A stretch of 64,000 bases of DNA from Variovorax sp. WDL1 (GTDB lineage Bacteria > Pseudomonadota > Gammaproteobacteria > Burkholderiales > Burkholderiaceae_C): positions 28,096 through 92,095 of the forward strand of contig NZ_LMTS01000288.1 of NCBI RefSeq assembly GCF_001541225.1, in the 5' to 3' direction. Position 1 is the first letter of the stretch; every line of letters begins with the position of its first letter. The translations under genes and the position numbers were made by a program. The notes beneath the pieces are model-generated. The model was not told the DNA's origin. It ran no database searches and worked only from the letters and a program-made list of their open reading frames with translations. Shown here piece by piece: positions 35,124-44,248 of the stretch.

Positions 35124-35888
35124 TCAGCCGCGGGGAGCAGCAGCAGCGGCCGCTTCGTTCAGGTCGATGCCGTCGTTTTGCTGTTCGTGGTCGTCGGGGG
35201 CCTGGCTGGACGTATGCGCTTGCGCGTCCTTGTCCTTGTAGTAGCTCTCCAGGCCAGCGGCGGTCCACACGGCGATGTTGTTGATCTCTTCCCAGTCCAG
35301 GCGGTCCTGGCCCTGGAAGCGCACGGTCTTCGCCTTGGGCAGGCCGGCGGGCTTGCCTTCACCGTCCACGAGGATCTGGCCGTCCTCACCGGCATAGATC
35401 GGGGCGAACTTCATGTTGTTCGCCGCGCCTTCAGGCTTCACGCTGATGAACGAGCGATCACGGTCGAACGGCTCGCCGTTGCCGATGCGGTCGCCGGCGC
35501 GAACGTGGCTCACGTAGATGTCGACCGGGCCGTCGCCGTGCGACAGGGCGTTCGCAGCCAGCAGGCCGATCACGGTGCGGCCGAGTTGCTGGTCCAGGCG
35601 GATCTTCACGCTCTCGCCATCGGTCAGGCGCACAGTGGCGATCGGGTACACGACGGCGGGCTGGCCCACCGGCTCGTACTTGTCGGTGCCCACCTTCACG
35701 CTCACGACGCTACCCGACAACTGGCGGGCCAGCTCGTGTTGGCCTTGCGGGTTCTTGTAGAGGAAGCCGGGAACCTTCAGTTCCGGATTCTTCTCCACCT
35801 CGGCCGCCGACAGGTGCTTGTTGGTCCGCTCGACCAGCGAGATGAAGGTGAGGGATTGGCGGTTGGTGTTTGCCTTGACGATAGCCAT
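35124..35888 (-). CDS. Possible ssDNA-handling partner of the exonuclease, 254 aa
   Basis: The start at 35888 follows AGGAGCTGAACAA, a good ribosome-binding site. The protein is soluble, with beta-rich N-terminal and central parts (LSGSVVSVKVGTDKYEPVG, VVYPIATVRL, GPVDIYVSHVRAGD). The C-terminus is acidic and ends in Asp/Glu/Ala-rich residues, as in many ssDNA-binding proteins. It lies just downstream of the YqaJ-type exonuclease, where RecT/Bet-like annealing proteins or SSBs usually sit. I do not recognise it by sequence; the SSB/annealing idea is inferred from position and tail. Confidence 0.55.
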   Translation of the reverse strand: MAIVKANTNRQSLTFISLVERTNKHLSAAEVEKNPELKVPGFLYKNPQGQHELARQLSGSVVSVKVGTDKYEPVGQPAVVYPIATVRLTDGESVKIRLDQQLGRTVIGLLAANALSHGDGPVDIYVSHVRAGDRIGNGEPFDRDRSFISVKPEGAANNMKFAPIYAGEDGQILVDGEGKPAGLPKAKTVRFQGQDRLDWEEINNIAVWTAAGLESYYKDKDAQAHTSSQAPDDHEQQNDGIDLNEAAAAAAPRG

Positions 35889-36003
35889 TTGTTCAGCTCC
35901 TAAAAATGAGAACAAAGATGAGACCGCACACGTTTTTGATGTTCGCGAGGCTTGTGCGGCCTCATCTTTGGCCACGCGAACACGTCTGGGGATGGAGCGC
36001 GCC

Positions 36004-37371
36004 CTATCCGCGCGGCGACTCCGCCATCGGTTCCTCCGCGAACTGGTCCGCGGCTTGCTCGTCTGCGACAGCCTGGGGCGGTGCGACCAGCGGGAAGTGG
36101 GTGTCGATGTAGCGCTCCATCTCTTCCTTGATGGGCTTGTCGATCTTGAAGACGTGCTGCTCGGCCATGTAGGCCTCGAGGTCGATGCCGAATGACTCTG
36201 CGTGCTCGGCGAGCTTGTCTGCGTCGATCTTGTCGGCCTTGAACTGCTTGAGGTCCACGTCCAGCGACTTCAGGTGGCGCGCCATGGCGGCCGAGTCGTA
36301 GCCGTCCTTCTTGGTGACCATCGCGAGCTGCTCGGGCTTCAGTTCTGCCTGGAGCTTCTCGGTGTCGATCTTGAGGTTCGCGGTGAGCGCGCCAGCGCCG
36401 GGCAGCACGATCTTGCAGCCGTCGAGCTTGCGGCCGTCGAGGCCCACCAGCAGTTCGGCCCGCAGTTCCTGGGCACGGGCATCGGCGGCCTTGGAAAGAG
36501 CGGAGACATTGGCCAGGCGCTCGGCCAGGTCGACGTGCTTGGCAACGAAGCCTTCCGAGTCGGTGAGGACCGGCGTGCGCACGTACGGCGGCACCTGCTT
36601 CGTCATGACGCAGTTCCAGGCCCAATTGCCGGCCTCGCGCACCAGGTGCTTGAGTTCCTCGCCGACCTCGACCACGTCGTCCTTCAGGCGCCAGCCGGCC
36701 CAGTCGAACTGGCTCAGCATCAGGCCATGGATCTCGACGCCGTTCTCCTCGCAGAGGATCGCGCCCTGTGCGAGCTGGCAGCCGTACTGGAAGTGGATCT
36801 CGTCGTCCTCTTCGATCTTGCTGGGAGCCTTGTAGTCGATGAGCCAGCGCGACATGGGGCGCTCGGCGGCCATCGGGCGGGTCGCGGCCAGCACCTTCGA
36901 AGGCAGCATGGCCACCTCGTCCGGGCTGTAGCGCATCCACGGCAGCGAGCCTTGGGCCTTCGACAGGATGCCGAACGCCTCCAGATCGCGGTGGGCGCCG
37001 TACTTCTTGTAGAACTTGCGCGAATGAGGCTCTTCGTTCTCGTGACCGCGGGTCATGTGCTCGTTGGTCTCGTCGGGAACCTTGCGCATCAGCTTGCCCA
37101 GCACGATGTCGTGGGCGCTGGCCATGTGATCGGCGCGAACGCCGTGCTGGTTGCGCACCAGGACGCCGATCTCCGAGCCCCCGAAGCCGTTCAGGCGGAT
37201 CGCGTGCCAGATGGCCTGCTCGCCATGGAGCTCGACCACACGGCCGATCCACTGACGGGCGTCCGAGAGTTCAATCAGGTCGCGCTGCGGGAGCGCGTCT
37301 ACGAGCGACCACACCTTCTTGGTGATCTCTGCCTTGTCGTCGGCGGTCAGCTGGCGGTCCAGTTCTTCCAT
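36004..37371 (-). CDS. YqaJ-type viral/plasmid recombination exonuclease
   Basis: The protein has 455 residues. The fold signature GGSEIG at about 64-69, RGHENEEP at about 108-115, LIDYKAP at about 177-183 (the (D/E)xK catalytic centre) and the Gln-containing HFQYGCQLAQ helix match the lambda-exonuclease/YqaJ family of 5'-3' exonucleases. The C-terminal 200 residues are a helical extension not typical of the family core. It makes ssDNA for annealing or double-strand-break repair of incoming plasmid DNA. It heads an operon with the 254-aa protein, the giant helicase and two hypotheticals. Confidence 0.8.
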   Translation of the reverse strand: MEELDRQLTADDKAEITKKVWSLVDALPQRDLIELSDARQWIGRVVELHGEQAIWHAIRLNGFGGSEIGVLVRNQHGVRADHMASAHDIVLGKLMRKVPDETNEHMTRGHENEEPHSRKFYKKYGAHRDLEAFGILSKAQGSLPWMRYSPDEVAMLPSKVLAATRPMAAERPMSRWLIDYKAPSKIEEDDEIHFQYGCQLAQGAILCEENGVEIHGLMLSQFDWAGWRLKDDVVEVGEELKHLVREAGNWAWNCVMTKQVPPYVRTPVLTDSEGFVAKHVDLAERLANVSALSKAADARAQELRAELLVGLDGRKLDGCKIVLPGAGALTANLKIDTEKLQAELKPEQLAMVTKKDGYDSAAMARHLKSLDVDLKQFKADKIDADKLAEHAESFGIDLEAYMAEQHVFKIDKPIKEEMERYIDTHFPLVAPPQAVADEQAADQFAEEPMAESPRG

Positions 37372-37674
37372 CTCGTTCGCATCCTCAATCGGTTCGCAAT
37401 CCTTCGAACTTCGGCGCTTCTGCGCTTCCGGATTGCTTTAAGTGTTCGTGAGGATACGTCGCTGCGAGCTTTTTCTATTTTTTGTTTTTGTTTTGCTTTG
37501 ATGCAACAGAACGCCTGCCGATGTACTGATTTGGTAAACACGATCTTGGCTGTGGCCGCTCCAACCGCGACGCGTGTACGAAATGGCGTTTCGGCCTACG
37601 ATCGAGTCCGTCGTGTTCGACGATCGTTAGCGCACTGGCAATTGCAGGTGCCTCGCGTTCGACCTACTTTTCCG
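37372..37674. other. Divergent promoter region
   Basis: A 303-bp AT-richer gap lies between the divergent YqaJ and sensor-kinase genes, including a T-rich stretch at 37465-37500. It must contain promoters for both operons, but I see no convincing operator or repeat. Confidence 0.4.
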
Positions 37675-39111
37675 ATGTCAGAAGTCCCAGACGTCCACCG
37701 CTGCGCCGAACGGCCCATCATCGCGACGGTCACCGCGCCCGGCCGGCAGGAGGTCGCCGGCGACACCGAAACAGGGTCGGCTGTCCCTCGCAGCGACTTC
37801 ATCAGGCAGAGCTTGATGAACCGCTACGTCTGGGAGTCAAGGCGCCGCATGCCTGCTGGATTGCTCATATGCTTCGCTATGGCGGCGATGGCCGTGGGGG
37901 CGGGGATCCCATACTGGCAGGCGCTCCTGTGGCTTGGTTTGGTCCTCCTCGGCAACGGCGTGCGATTTGCTGCCGAGAGGAAGTGCTCCCGTTCGCTGCT
38001 CGAAGCTTCAGCGCAGACGCGCACCGAGTACCTGAAGCGCTTCGCGCCGATATACCCGTTTGTCGCGACGGTATGGGGCTGCTCCACGCTGCTCTTCTTC
38101 GGTCGAACGAGCTCACTGCACCAATTCGCCTCCTGGTTCTTGGTGGCGAGAATGTTGTACGCGCCTATGCCGACCTTTTCGCTGATCCCGATCATCTTTC
38201 GGCTCTACGCAAGCTTCTTTTTCGTTTCGACCCTCCTCTGTATCAGCTACCTGGTCTGGGGAGATTCATCGAGGACCGCTCTGCTTTGGGTCATTCCAGT
38301 GGGTCTAGCGCAGTTGATCTTGACGCTGCGCGTCTCGCGCGACACACACCGAGCCCAAGCTGAGCAGTACGGCTTGATCTTCGACTTGGCAGCCCAGAAG
38401 CATGCCGCCGACGACAAGGTGAAATCGAAGAATCGTTCGTTCGCCGCTGCCGCTCACGACATGCGGCAGCCTGTGATCGCCTTGTCGCTTTACGCGGAGC
38501 ACCTCGAGTCCCACCCAGAAAGCCATGTAGAAGTCGGACCGAAGATCGCGCGCGCCTCGGCCGCGGTCAGCAAGCTGTTCAATTCGCTCTTTGATCTTGC
38601 GCACTTCGACACGTGCGAGGTCAAGCTGTCTGTCGAGCCCGTGCGGATCTCTGAAGTGATCGCAGGCCTGGTGGAGACTCAGAAGCAAGAGGCGGAGGCA
38701 GCCGGGATCGAGCTGCGCGTGCGTGTCAAAGACGCCCTCCTCCAAACCGATCCTACGCGCCTACGGCGGATGATCGCAAACGTCATTTCCAATTCGATCA
38801 GGTACAGCAAGCCGGGCACCAAGATCCTGCTCGCGTCGCGAGTCCACCGAGGCAAGCTGCGCGTGGAAGTCTGGGACCAGGGCATTGGGATCGCGCCGGC
38901 CAATTTGCCGCACGTCTTTTCGGAGTTCTACCGGGTCGAGAGCTCCGCGAGCCTCGCACCGGAAGGAATGGGGATAGGACTGTCCATGGTGGCGCGCTTG
39001 GCCGACGCGCTGAACACCAAGATCACCATCACCTCCGTCGAGGGCCGCGGCACGCGCGTCACGATGGATATCAGTGATGTCGACCCGGATGCCGCCAGGC
39101 GCCGCCATTGA
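37675..39111 (+). CDS. Orphan membrane sensor histidine kinase
   Basis: The frame is open far upstream because it is antisense to the exonuclease; ATG 37675 is the first start that gives a plausible protein of 478 residues. Five to six hydrophobic segments lie at about 60-215. The H-box AAAAHDMRQPV has His261; NVISNSIRYS is the N-box, DQGIGIAP and GMGIGLS are ATP-binding G-boxes. The HDMRQP sequence is typical of hybrid kinases. No response regulator is encoded in this window, so the kinase is an orphan or acts with a host regulator. Confidence 0.8.
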   Translation: MSEVPDVHRCAERPIIATVTAPGRQEVAGDTETGSAVPRSDFIRQSLMNRYVWESRRRMPAGLLICFAMAAMAVGAGIPYWQALLWLGLVLLGNGVRFAAERKCSRSLLEASAQTRTEYLKRFAPIYPFVATVWGCSTLLFFGRTSSLHQFASWFLVARMLYAPMPTFSLIPIIFRLYASFFFVSTLLCISYLVWGDSSRTALLWVIPVGLAQLILTLRVSRDTHRAQAEQYGLIFDLAAQKHAADDKVKSKNRSFAAAAHDMRQPVIALSLYAEHLESHPESHVEVGPKIARASAAVSKLFNSLFDLAHFDTCEVKLSVEPVRISEVIAGLVETQKQEAEAAGIELRVRVKDALLQTDPTRLRRMIANVISNSIRYSKPGTKILLASRVHRGKLRVEVWDQGIGIAPANLPHVFSEFYRVESSASLAPEGMGIGLSMVARLADALNTKITITSVEGRGTRVTMDISDVDPDAARRRH

Positions 39112-39148
39112 CCTGACCTTGGGTTGATCGAAGCTGGCTTGCCTGGGG

Positions 39149-39193
39149 ATTGTTTCGATCATTGTTTCGCTGCGCAACAATGAGCGCAACAAT
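39149..39193. repeat. Nested palindrome, copy 5
   Basis: Contains TTGTTTCGATCATTGTTTC, then GCGCAACAATGAGCGCAACAA. It is 38 bp after the sensor-kinase stop, in a convergent gap. Confidence 0.85.
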
Positions 39194-39212
39194 CCCGGCC
39201 CGGCTCGGCCCC

Positions 39213-39248
39213 AAGAAAAGGCCGCCGACTCGTTCAAAGTCGGAGGCC
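39213..39248 (-). terminator. Intrinsic terminator of dotD-dotC-dotB-icmT operon
   Basis: On the minus strand an 11-bp stem (GGCCxCCGACT with AGTCGGxGGCC, one mismatch) has a 7-base loop and is followed by TTTTCTT. It is downstream of the icmT-like stop and is a good Rho-independent terminator. Confidence 0.75.
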
Positions 39249-39314
39249 AAGCGACGCTCTCCCGGCCGTGAGCCGGTTTGCGCCGAGGGGAGAGACTTGC
39301 AGGGAGGCGAGGGG

Positions 39315-39629
39315 CTACTTCTTGCCCCACTCGCGGAAATCGATGTCGGCCAGTTGCTGGTCGAACGTGAATCGCTGGCGGTAGAACCGCGGCCTGGCGG
39401 CGATGACGCCCGAGCGCATCTTGCTGCGCAGACGCCGCAGTGCCCAGAGGATCGTCCGGTTCTTGTACGAGGCGTATCCGAAGACCGCGCAAACGGCGAA
39501 GGCGATCGCGAGGGTCCACCAAGAGAAATAGAAGAGCGCCAGCACCATCGGTGCGCCGGCCTGCGGCGGCAGCGGCGTGCCGGGGATGCGGTAGGACTTG
39601 CCGGTGCGCGGCCAGTAGCTGCTGCTCAT
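39315..39629 (-). CDS. icmT: IcmT/TraK-like T4BSS component
   Basis: The 104-residue protein has one membrane stretch (PMVLALFYFSWWTLAIAFAVCAVFGY, about 27-52) and a basic tail, as in IcmT of Legionella and TraK of IncI plasmids. The RIPGTPLPPQAGAPM segment near residue 14-28 matches the family pattern. The gene overlaps the end of dotB by 4 bp, so the proteins are co-translated. IcmT is a core part of the type IVB secretion apparatus. Position and length support the call. Confidence 0.8.
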   Translation of the reverse strand: MSSSYWPRTGKSYRIPGTPLPPQAGAPMVLALFYFSWWTLAIAFAVCAVFGYASYKNRTILWALRRLRSKMRSGVIAARPRFYRQRFTFDQQLADIDFREWGKK

Positions 39630-40912
39630 GCTGCCTCCGCTTCTACGATGGCTTCGTTCTTCGGCGCTGCGTTCTGTGTGGCCACCGGGAGCTCGGTCGG
39701 CAACGAAGTCACCACCGGTCCAGCGTTCGGGTTGAAGCCCCGGTGCGCGCAGTATTCGTTGGCCTCACCGCGCGTCATGGACGACACCTCGACGAAGCTC
39801 TCGTAGCTGATGAGCCCGTCGGCGAGCGCCGCGAAGGCCTTCGACTCAAAATCGTTGCCGCGCTTGGCGACGAGCTTGCGCACCTCGCTGCCCCATTGGT
39901 GCGTCGGCAAGTCTTCGATGCTGCGCTTCACCTCCCGGTCGAAGACACACCAGGACCGGAAGGCGATCACCTTTCCGTCGAGCCGGCGGGCGAGCTTCTG
40001 GGCGATGACCAGGCGGGCCTGCTCGATGAACTCGTTGGCGACACGAGCATGCTCCACCGGTGGAAAGAGCTGCAGCGTCCGGGAGAGCGCGCGGTCTGGC
40101 GTCTCCGTGTGCATCGTGGCGTATGCGGCGTGGCCGGTGGCGCCCAGCTCGAAGCCGGCGCGGGCGCTGTCCATGTCTCGGATCTCGCCCATCTGAATGA
40201 CCTGGCCCTTTCGGCGCATGGCGTTCGGGCCAACCATGTCCATCGAACGCAGCTGCGCGCCCATGCCCACCTCGGTCTGGGTGGGCTCGGGCATGAAACC
40301 TTCGGCGTAACCCTTCAGGAGGTATTCGACCGGCTGCTCGTAGGTCAGGATGTGCACCGGGTCGTCCCGACGCTCCTCGAGGCGGTACCGGTGCGCAGCC
40401 GCCAGCAGCGTCGACTTGCCCGAGCCGGTGGTCCCGACGATCAGCACCATGCCGTAGCGAGGGAACAGGTTGTCCATCAGCTCCGGCTCGAGCCCGAGCT
40501 GCGCGCAGGTCGGGATCTGCTGCGGCATCGCGCGCAGAGTGATGTTCACCCCCGAGGGCGTGTTGCCCACCGAGCAGCCTGTGGCGTTCAAGCGGAAGGA
40601 GACCACCTTGTCCCGGGAGATCACCGCATCCACTCGGGAGTCGATCGCGTTGGCCGCGCCGATCTCGGTCTGTCCGCTCTCGTTGAAGAGCAGTGCCAGG
40701 ATGGTGTTCACCTCGGAGTCGTCCAGGCGGCGATCGGTGACCGGCTGCCACATGCGGTTCACCTCGGCCCACACGTAGTCGGTCGAGGAGAACTTGATGT
40801 CCGAGACGCCCAGGTCGTAGACGTTGGACAGAAACTCATTGAGGTCCTGGCGCCGGATGTTGCCGATCGGCAAATGGAAGCGAGGGATCGCCTTTTCTGC
40901 TGCGTCGAGCAC
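39626..40912 (-). CDS. dotB: DotB/TraJ-type AAA+ secretion ATPase
   Basis: The protein has 428 residues. Walker A GTTGSGKST is at about 160-168, a Walker B-type segment VIQMGEIRDMDSARAG follows, and a His-box-like GHAAYATMHTETP is seen. The N-terminal part (DIKFSSTDYVWAEVNRMWQPV) fits the DotB/PilT-type N domain. DotB is the cytoplasmic hexameric ATPase that drives type IVB secretion. It is preceded by DotC (gap 7 bp) and followed by IcmT, the order known from IncI plasmid R64 (traI-traJ-traK). Confidence 0.9.
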   Translation of the reverse strand: MLDAAEKAIPRFHLPIGNIRRQDLNEFLSNVYDLGVSDIKFSSTDYVWAEVNRMWQPVTDRRLDDSEVNTILALLFNESGQTEIGAANAIDSRVDAVISRDKVVSFRLNATGCSVGNTPSGVNITLRAMPQQIPTCAQLGLEPELMDNLFPRYGMVLIVGTTGSGKSTLLAAAHRYRLEERRDDPVHILTYEQPVEYLLKGYAEGFMPEPTQTEVGMGAQLRSMDMVGPNAMRRKGQVIQMGEIRDMDSARAGFELGATGHAAYATMHTETPDRALSRTLQLFPPVEHARVANEFIEQARLVIAQKLARRLDGKVIAFRSWCVFDREVKRSIEDLPTHQWGSEVRKLVAKRGNDFESKAFAALADGLISYESFVEVSSMTRGEANEYCAHRGFNPNAGPVVTSLPTELPVATQNAAPKNEAIVEAEAA

Positions 40913-40919
40913 GTCGCGC

Positions 40920-41726
40920 CTATTCCAGTGGCTTCCAGCGGCTCGAATCCTCGAAACCTGCCTGGCGCGTAATGCGGAACATCGTGTTGCCTACCGAGAT
41001 CGTGTTCGGGTTCTCGTGGTCGACCATGGTCTGCGCGCTGGCGACGACCGGGATGGTGACCATGCCGCGCTTCCACAGATCGTAGAAGAGGCGCATGCCG
41101 AAGTAGGTCTTCTCCAGGTTGGCGACATTCAGGTCGAAGATCTGCTGCGCCTGCGCGCGGCCAGTGGCGACGGCTTGGGCCACTTCCTTCTTCCAGAACG
41201 CCTGCTCGGCGCTGTCGCGCGGCAGAAGGCTCTTGACGGCGGACATGTCCGCAGCGTCTTCGTTCGGCAGGCCCAGCAGCAGCCAGTCGCGCCAGGTCGG
41301 AGCTATCGCCACGAAGCGCGCGGGCTCCTCGATCTTGTAGATGGCACCTGAGACGCGCATCGTAGTCGCCTCGAGCGAGATCGCGTCGTGGCTTTCCATG
41401 ATGACGGGAGGCAGCACGCCCGGCCCCATCATCAGGCCGCCGAAGTCGAAGCGCTTGTCGAGCTCACGGTCGCGTTTGGCAACTTCGGCCGCAATCTCGC
41501 GCGAGCGCTGGAGCAAGCCCAGGCGCGTGCCTAGGCCGAATGCCGTCTCGCGCAGCGCAGTCTCGCGCACCATACTCAGCCGGCTCTCCGACTCGGTAGC
41601 TCCCTGCGCGTTCATGAGCGAATCGATCGAGAGCGATTGGGTCTGCGCCGAAGCCGCTTGCGCGGCGGCGAGCGCCAGCGCCATCACGGCGAAAGTAATC
41701 CGCAGGGAGGGAGTCGTCCTGGTCAT
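40920..41726 (-). CDS. dotC: DotC/TraI-type outer-membrane core protein
   Basis: The 268-residue protein has a signal peptide (ITFAVMALALAAAQAASAQT). The family traits include RETALRETAFGLGTRLGL near the middle and the conserved tail PVVASAQTMVDHENPNTISVGNTMFRITRQAGFE. DotC works with DotD to assemble the outer-membrane complex of the type IVB system. No lipobox Cys is visible, although Legionella DotC is a lipoprotein. It lies between DotD and DotB. Confidence 0.85.
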   Translation of the reverse strand: MTRTTPSLRITFAVMALALAAAQAASAQTQSLSIDSLMNAQGATESESRLSMVRETALRETAFGLGTRLGLLQRSREIAAEVAKRDRELDKRFDFGGLMMGPGVLPPVIMESHDAISLEATTMRVSGAIYKIEEPARFVAIAPTWRDWLLLGLPNEDAADMSAVKSLLPRDSAEQAFWKKEVAQAVATGRAQAQQIFDLNVANLEKTYFGMRLFYDLWKRGMVTIPVVASAQTMVDHENPNTISVGNTMFRITRQAGFEDSSRWKPLE

Positions 41727-41735
41727 GAGGTCAGA

Positions 41736-42179
41736 TCAGAAGGCGCGGTAGCGAATCTCGACGCCTGAGGGCAGCAGCACCAGGTCGGCGCGTTGGCCTA
41801 GCTGGTAGCCGATGTCGCGCATCACCTCGTCGACAGGGACGCCCAGGGCATGCACCTGGACGTAGAGCGGGAGGCGCGGCGTCGGGCCTGTGACGGACAC
41901 CTTCTGCCCCGTGACGGGCTCGAGGTTCTTCAAAAGATCGTTCGCGTCGCCGCGCCAGGTCACCCACAGCTTGCCGTCTGCCATGCGCGGAGCCGGCGCC
42001 TTCGCGTCAGCGCTACCCGTGAACGCCGCCTGATTGGCCGATTTCTGGAAGAGCCGGTCGAGCTGAACGGCCACTGGGTCGCTTGAAGCGGGTGGTGCCG
42101 GCGGCGTGGCGCAGCCTCCGAGTGCAAGGAGCGCTGCAGCGACTGCACCAGCGCCGAGGGTCCGCGAGAAGTGGGTCAT
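41736..42179 (-). CDS. dotD: DotD/TraH-type lipoprotein
   Basis: The protein has 147 residues. The signal peptide ends in a lipobox ALGGCA with acylated Cys, so it is probably in the outer membrane. The C-terminal beta domain LWVTWRGDANDLLKNLEPVTGQKVSVTGPTPRLPLYVQVHALGVPVDEVMRDIG has the short N0-secretin-like pattern of DotD. It starts the dotDCB-icmT run (10 bp to dotC). Confidence 0.85.
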   Translation of the reverse strand: MTHFSRTLGAGAVAAALLALGGCATPPAPPASSDPVAVQLDRLFQKSANQAAFTGSADAKAPAPRMADGKLWVTWRGDANDLLKNLEPVTGQKVSVTGPTPRLPLYVQVHALGVPVDEVMRDIGYQLGQRADLVLLPSGVEIRYRAF

Positions 42180-42364
42180 ATCGGTACGATTGGGGTTGGC
42201 GAGTGCCTTCTGTTCGTGCCGATACTATCTCACGGCGAAATGCGCGGCAAGGCAACCCGCTGTTTTCGCATGCATTCGCGGTGCTGATGTCGATCTTTCG
42301 ACACGAGCGCCACGGTAGTGCGCTCGCTCGAAGACCGGGCTGGCGTCCGAGGATTGCGCCCCGA

Positions 42365-44248
42365 CTACGCAACCATCCGCGGCGCCCGGTGTTCGATGTC
42401 CATCTCCTGCGGCCCTCGCGCGCGCGAATGCCGCATCTTGGCCAACTCGCCGGTGCGCAACGCCTCGAACATGGACTCCGTCGTCACCGCCTTCTCGCCC
42501 GAGACGCGCTCGGCCAACCAGCGGCCGCAATCCTTCAGGACGGCCCACACTTCCTGGAACAGACCTTTCGGTGCCGGCTCGGTGATCTCCATCTCGCCGC
42601 TGGTCCAGAGCGCGAACGCGTGGGCGGCGCACTCCTCGGGATGGGAGCACTGGCGCGCGGCCTCGATCTCCCCGAGTTCGATCAGGGTCTGTTGCGTGCG
42701 GCGCGCGAGCGGCTTGTGGGAAGCGAACTCGCGCTGCATCGCCACCCTCTCCTCGACGGTCAGCATGTTCTCGGTGGCGAAGTGCCAGGCTTCGTGGCGG
42801 GCCGCGCGGTCCAGGTTCTGGGCGTGCAGGTTGAGCAGGATGCCGTTGTTGATGTACTTGCCGGCGACCTGGCGGTGCGTGGCGATGTCGTACAGCGCGT
42901 CCATCAGCTTCACGTGACGGGCGGTCCCCATCATCAGCTCGCACTCGGCGAGGACGCGGTTCACTTCGGCTTGCCCGTTGCGGGCACCTTTCCAGACGGG
43001 CGACATGCTGTAGAGCGGCATAGGTCCTCGCAGGGCTTCCTTGACGGCAGGGGTCATTTCGAATTGGGGCACGTCATGCATCGTGCCGTTGAGGCTCACT
43101 TGCCCCATCGTCACCTTGGCGCCGAGAGGCTTGAGCAGCTTGTCGGCCAGCTTGGGCAGGATGTTCTTGTAGAAGTCGTCCAGGCTGGCGCCGCCGCCGG
43201 CCCGGCCGCCGTTGCGCATCGACTGGGTGATCCAGGCGAACTGATTCACAGCAGGGATCGCTGCGGCACGCTGCATGAGGCGGCGCAGGATCAGGCCCGA
43301 CCACTCCTCGGTGTTGGTGATGAACGGAGCCGCCGGCGTGTTCCCGGACCAGCCGGCCTTCCTGCCCTCTTCCGCCGCGGCGATCATCTCCGGGTCCTTG
43401 GGGTCGTACTTCACTCCGCGCAGCTCGACAGAGGCCTTCGAGCGGATGGCGTTCTCCAGCAGTGTCCGGTCGGAGTGGCTGGCGCCCTCCCCCAGCCGCG
43501 CCATGAGCAGGCGGATGACAGCTTCCCGGGCGGCGGCGCGGCTGGCCTTCCCCCCGGCCTGCGCCCAGTCGCTCTGGATCTCCTCGACGAAGAAGAGCTC
43601 GCCACGCTCGGTGATACGCGCGTGCGCCATGATGTTCTTGTCGACGGTACCGTCGAGCGCGTCCCGGAAGTGCGGCGTCGCATAGTCCCAGGCCTTCGGG
43701 AGCAGATCGCGAAGCGCCTTCATCTGCGCCTGCATCCTGCTCGGCAGCTCCGGGTCATCCATGAGCGACTCCAGGCTGAAGGCCAGGTCGGCCGCGTCGT
43801 ACTGCATCGCCTCGAGGCGGTACTCCAGCTCGCTCAGCTCGTCCTGGACGTTGTCGCGCTGGGAGTTCAGCACGTATAGCAGTTCCTTGTAGTTGCCGCC
43901 CGGATGGCGCCAGCTGGCGTAGCGTGGACTGGCGAGCTCCAGCTCCTTCACCGTCGGCAGGCCCGACAGCACCAGGCCGGCCACCTGTTCTTTGGTCAGG
44001 GACTTGTCGACTGATGCCTCCAGGCTCTCCAGGATCTTGCTGTCCTCCAGTTCCGAGCGCTTCACGCCCTTGGTCTGTAGCGCCCGGATCATGGACGCCC
44101 ATTGCTTGGGCGGCCCCTTGCCTTGATTGCCATTGATCAGGAGGTGATGCAGCTTCGAGAAGAAGCCGGCATCACCCGTCTCTCCGACGGTCTCGAGCGT
44201 ATGGCGCGCGTTCAGGTAGCAGTAGCGGTCGCCTTTTGAATTGATCAT
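42365..44248 (-). CDS. Polyvalent-type protein with EIQSDW domain and HEAWH zincin motif
   Basis: The start at 44248 overlaps the previous stop by 4 bp. The protein has 627 residues. The first 170 residues are helical. Residues 215-340 have FFVEEIQSDWAQAGGK and the downstream PAAPFITNTEEWSGLILRRLMQRAA, a module I associate with phage/plasmid 'polyvalent' proteins. A zinc-peptidase-like HEAWH is at 485-489 with a possible ligand in HPEECAAHAF near 536-545. Such proteins travel into recipients through secretion machinery or phage heads. It precedes the dotDCB-icmT operon on the same strand (185 bp gap), consistent with a secreted protein. Confidence 0.7.
   Translation of the reverse strand: MINSKGDRYCYLNARHTLETVGETGDAGFFSKLHHLLINGNQGKGPPKQWASMIRALQTKGVKRSELEDSKILESLEASVDKSLTKEQVAGLVLSGLPTVKELELASPRYASWRHPGGNYKELLYVLNSQRDNVQDELSELEYRLEAMQYDAADLAFSLESLMDDPELPSRMQAQMKALRDLLPKAWDYATPHFRDALDGTVDKNIMAHARITERGELFFVEEIQSDWAQAGGKASRAAAREAVIRLLMARLGEGASHSDRTLLENAIRSKASVELRGVKYDPKDPEMIAAAEEGRKAGWSGNTPAAPFITNTEEWSGLILRRLMQRAAAIPAVNQFAWITQSMRNGGRAGGGASLDDFYKNILPKLADKLLKPLGAKVTMGQVSLNGTMHDVPQFEMTPAVKEALRGPMPLYSMSPVWKGARNGQAEVNRVLAECELMMGTARHVKLMDALYDIATHRQVAGKYINNGILLNLHAQNLDRAARHEAWHFATENMLTVEERVAMQREFASHKPLARRTQQTLIELGEIEAARQCSHPEECAAHAFALWTSGEMEITEPAPKGLFQEVWAVLKDCGRWLAERVSGEKAVTTESMFEALRTGELAKMRHSRARGPQEMDIEHRAPRMVA

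Noticed and set aside
36202..37674. N-terminal extension of the sensor kinase
   Set aside because: The frame overlaps the exonuclease gene in antisense and lacks kinase-like or membrane features.
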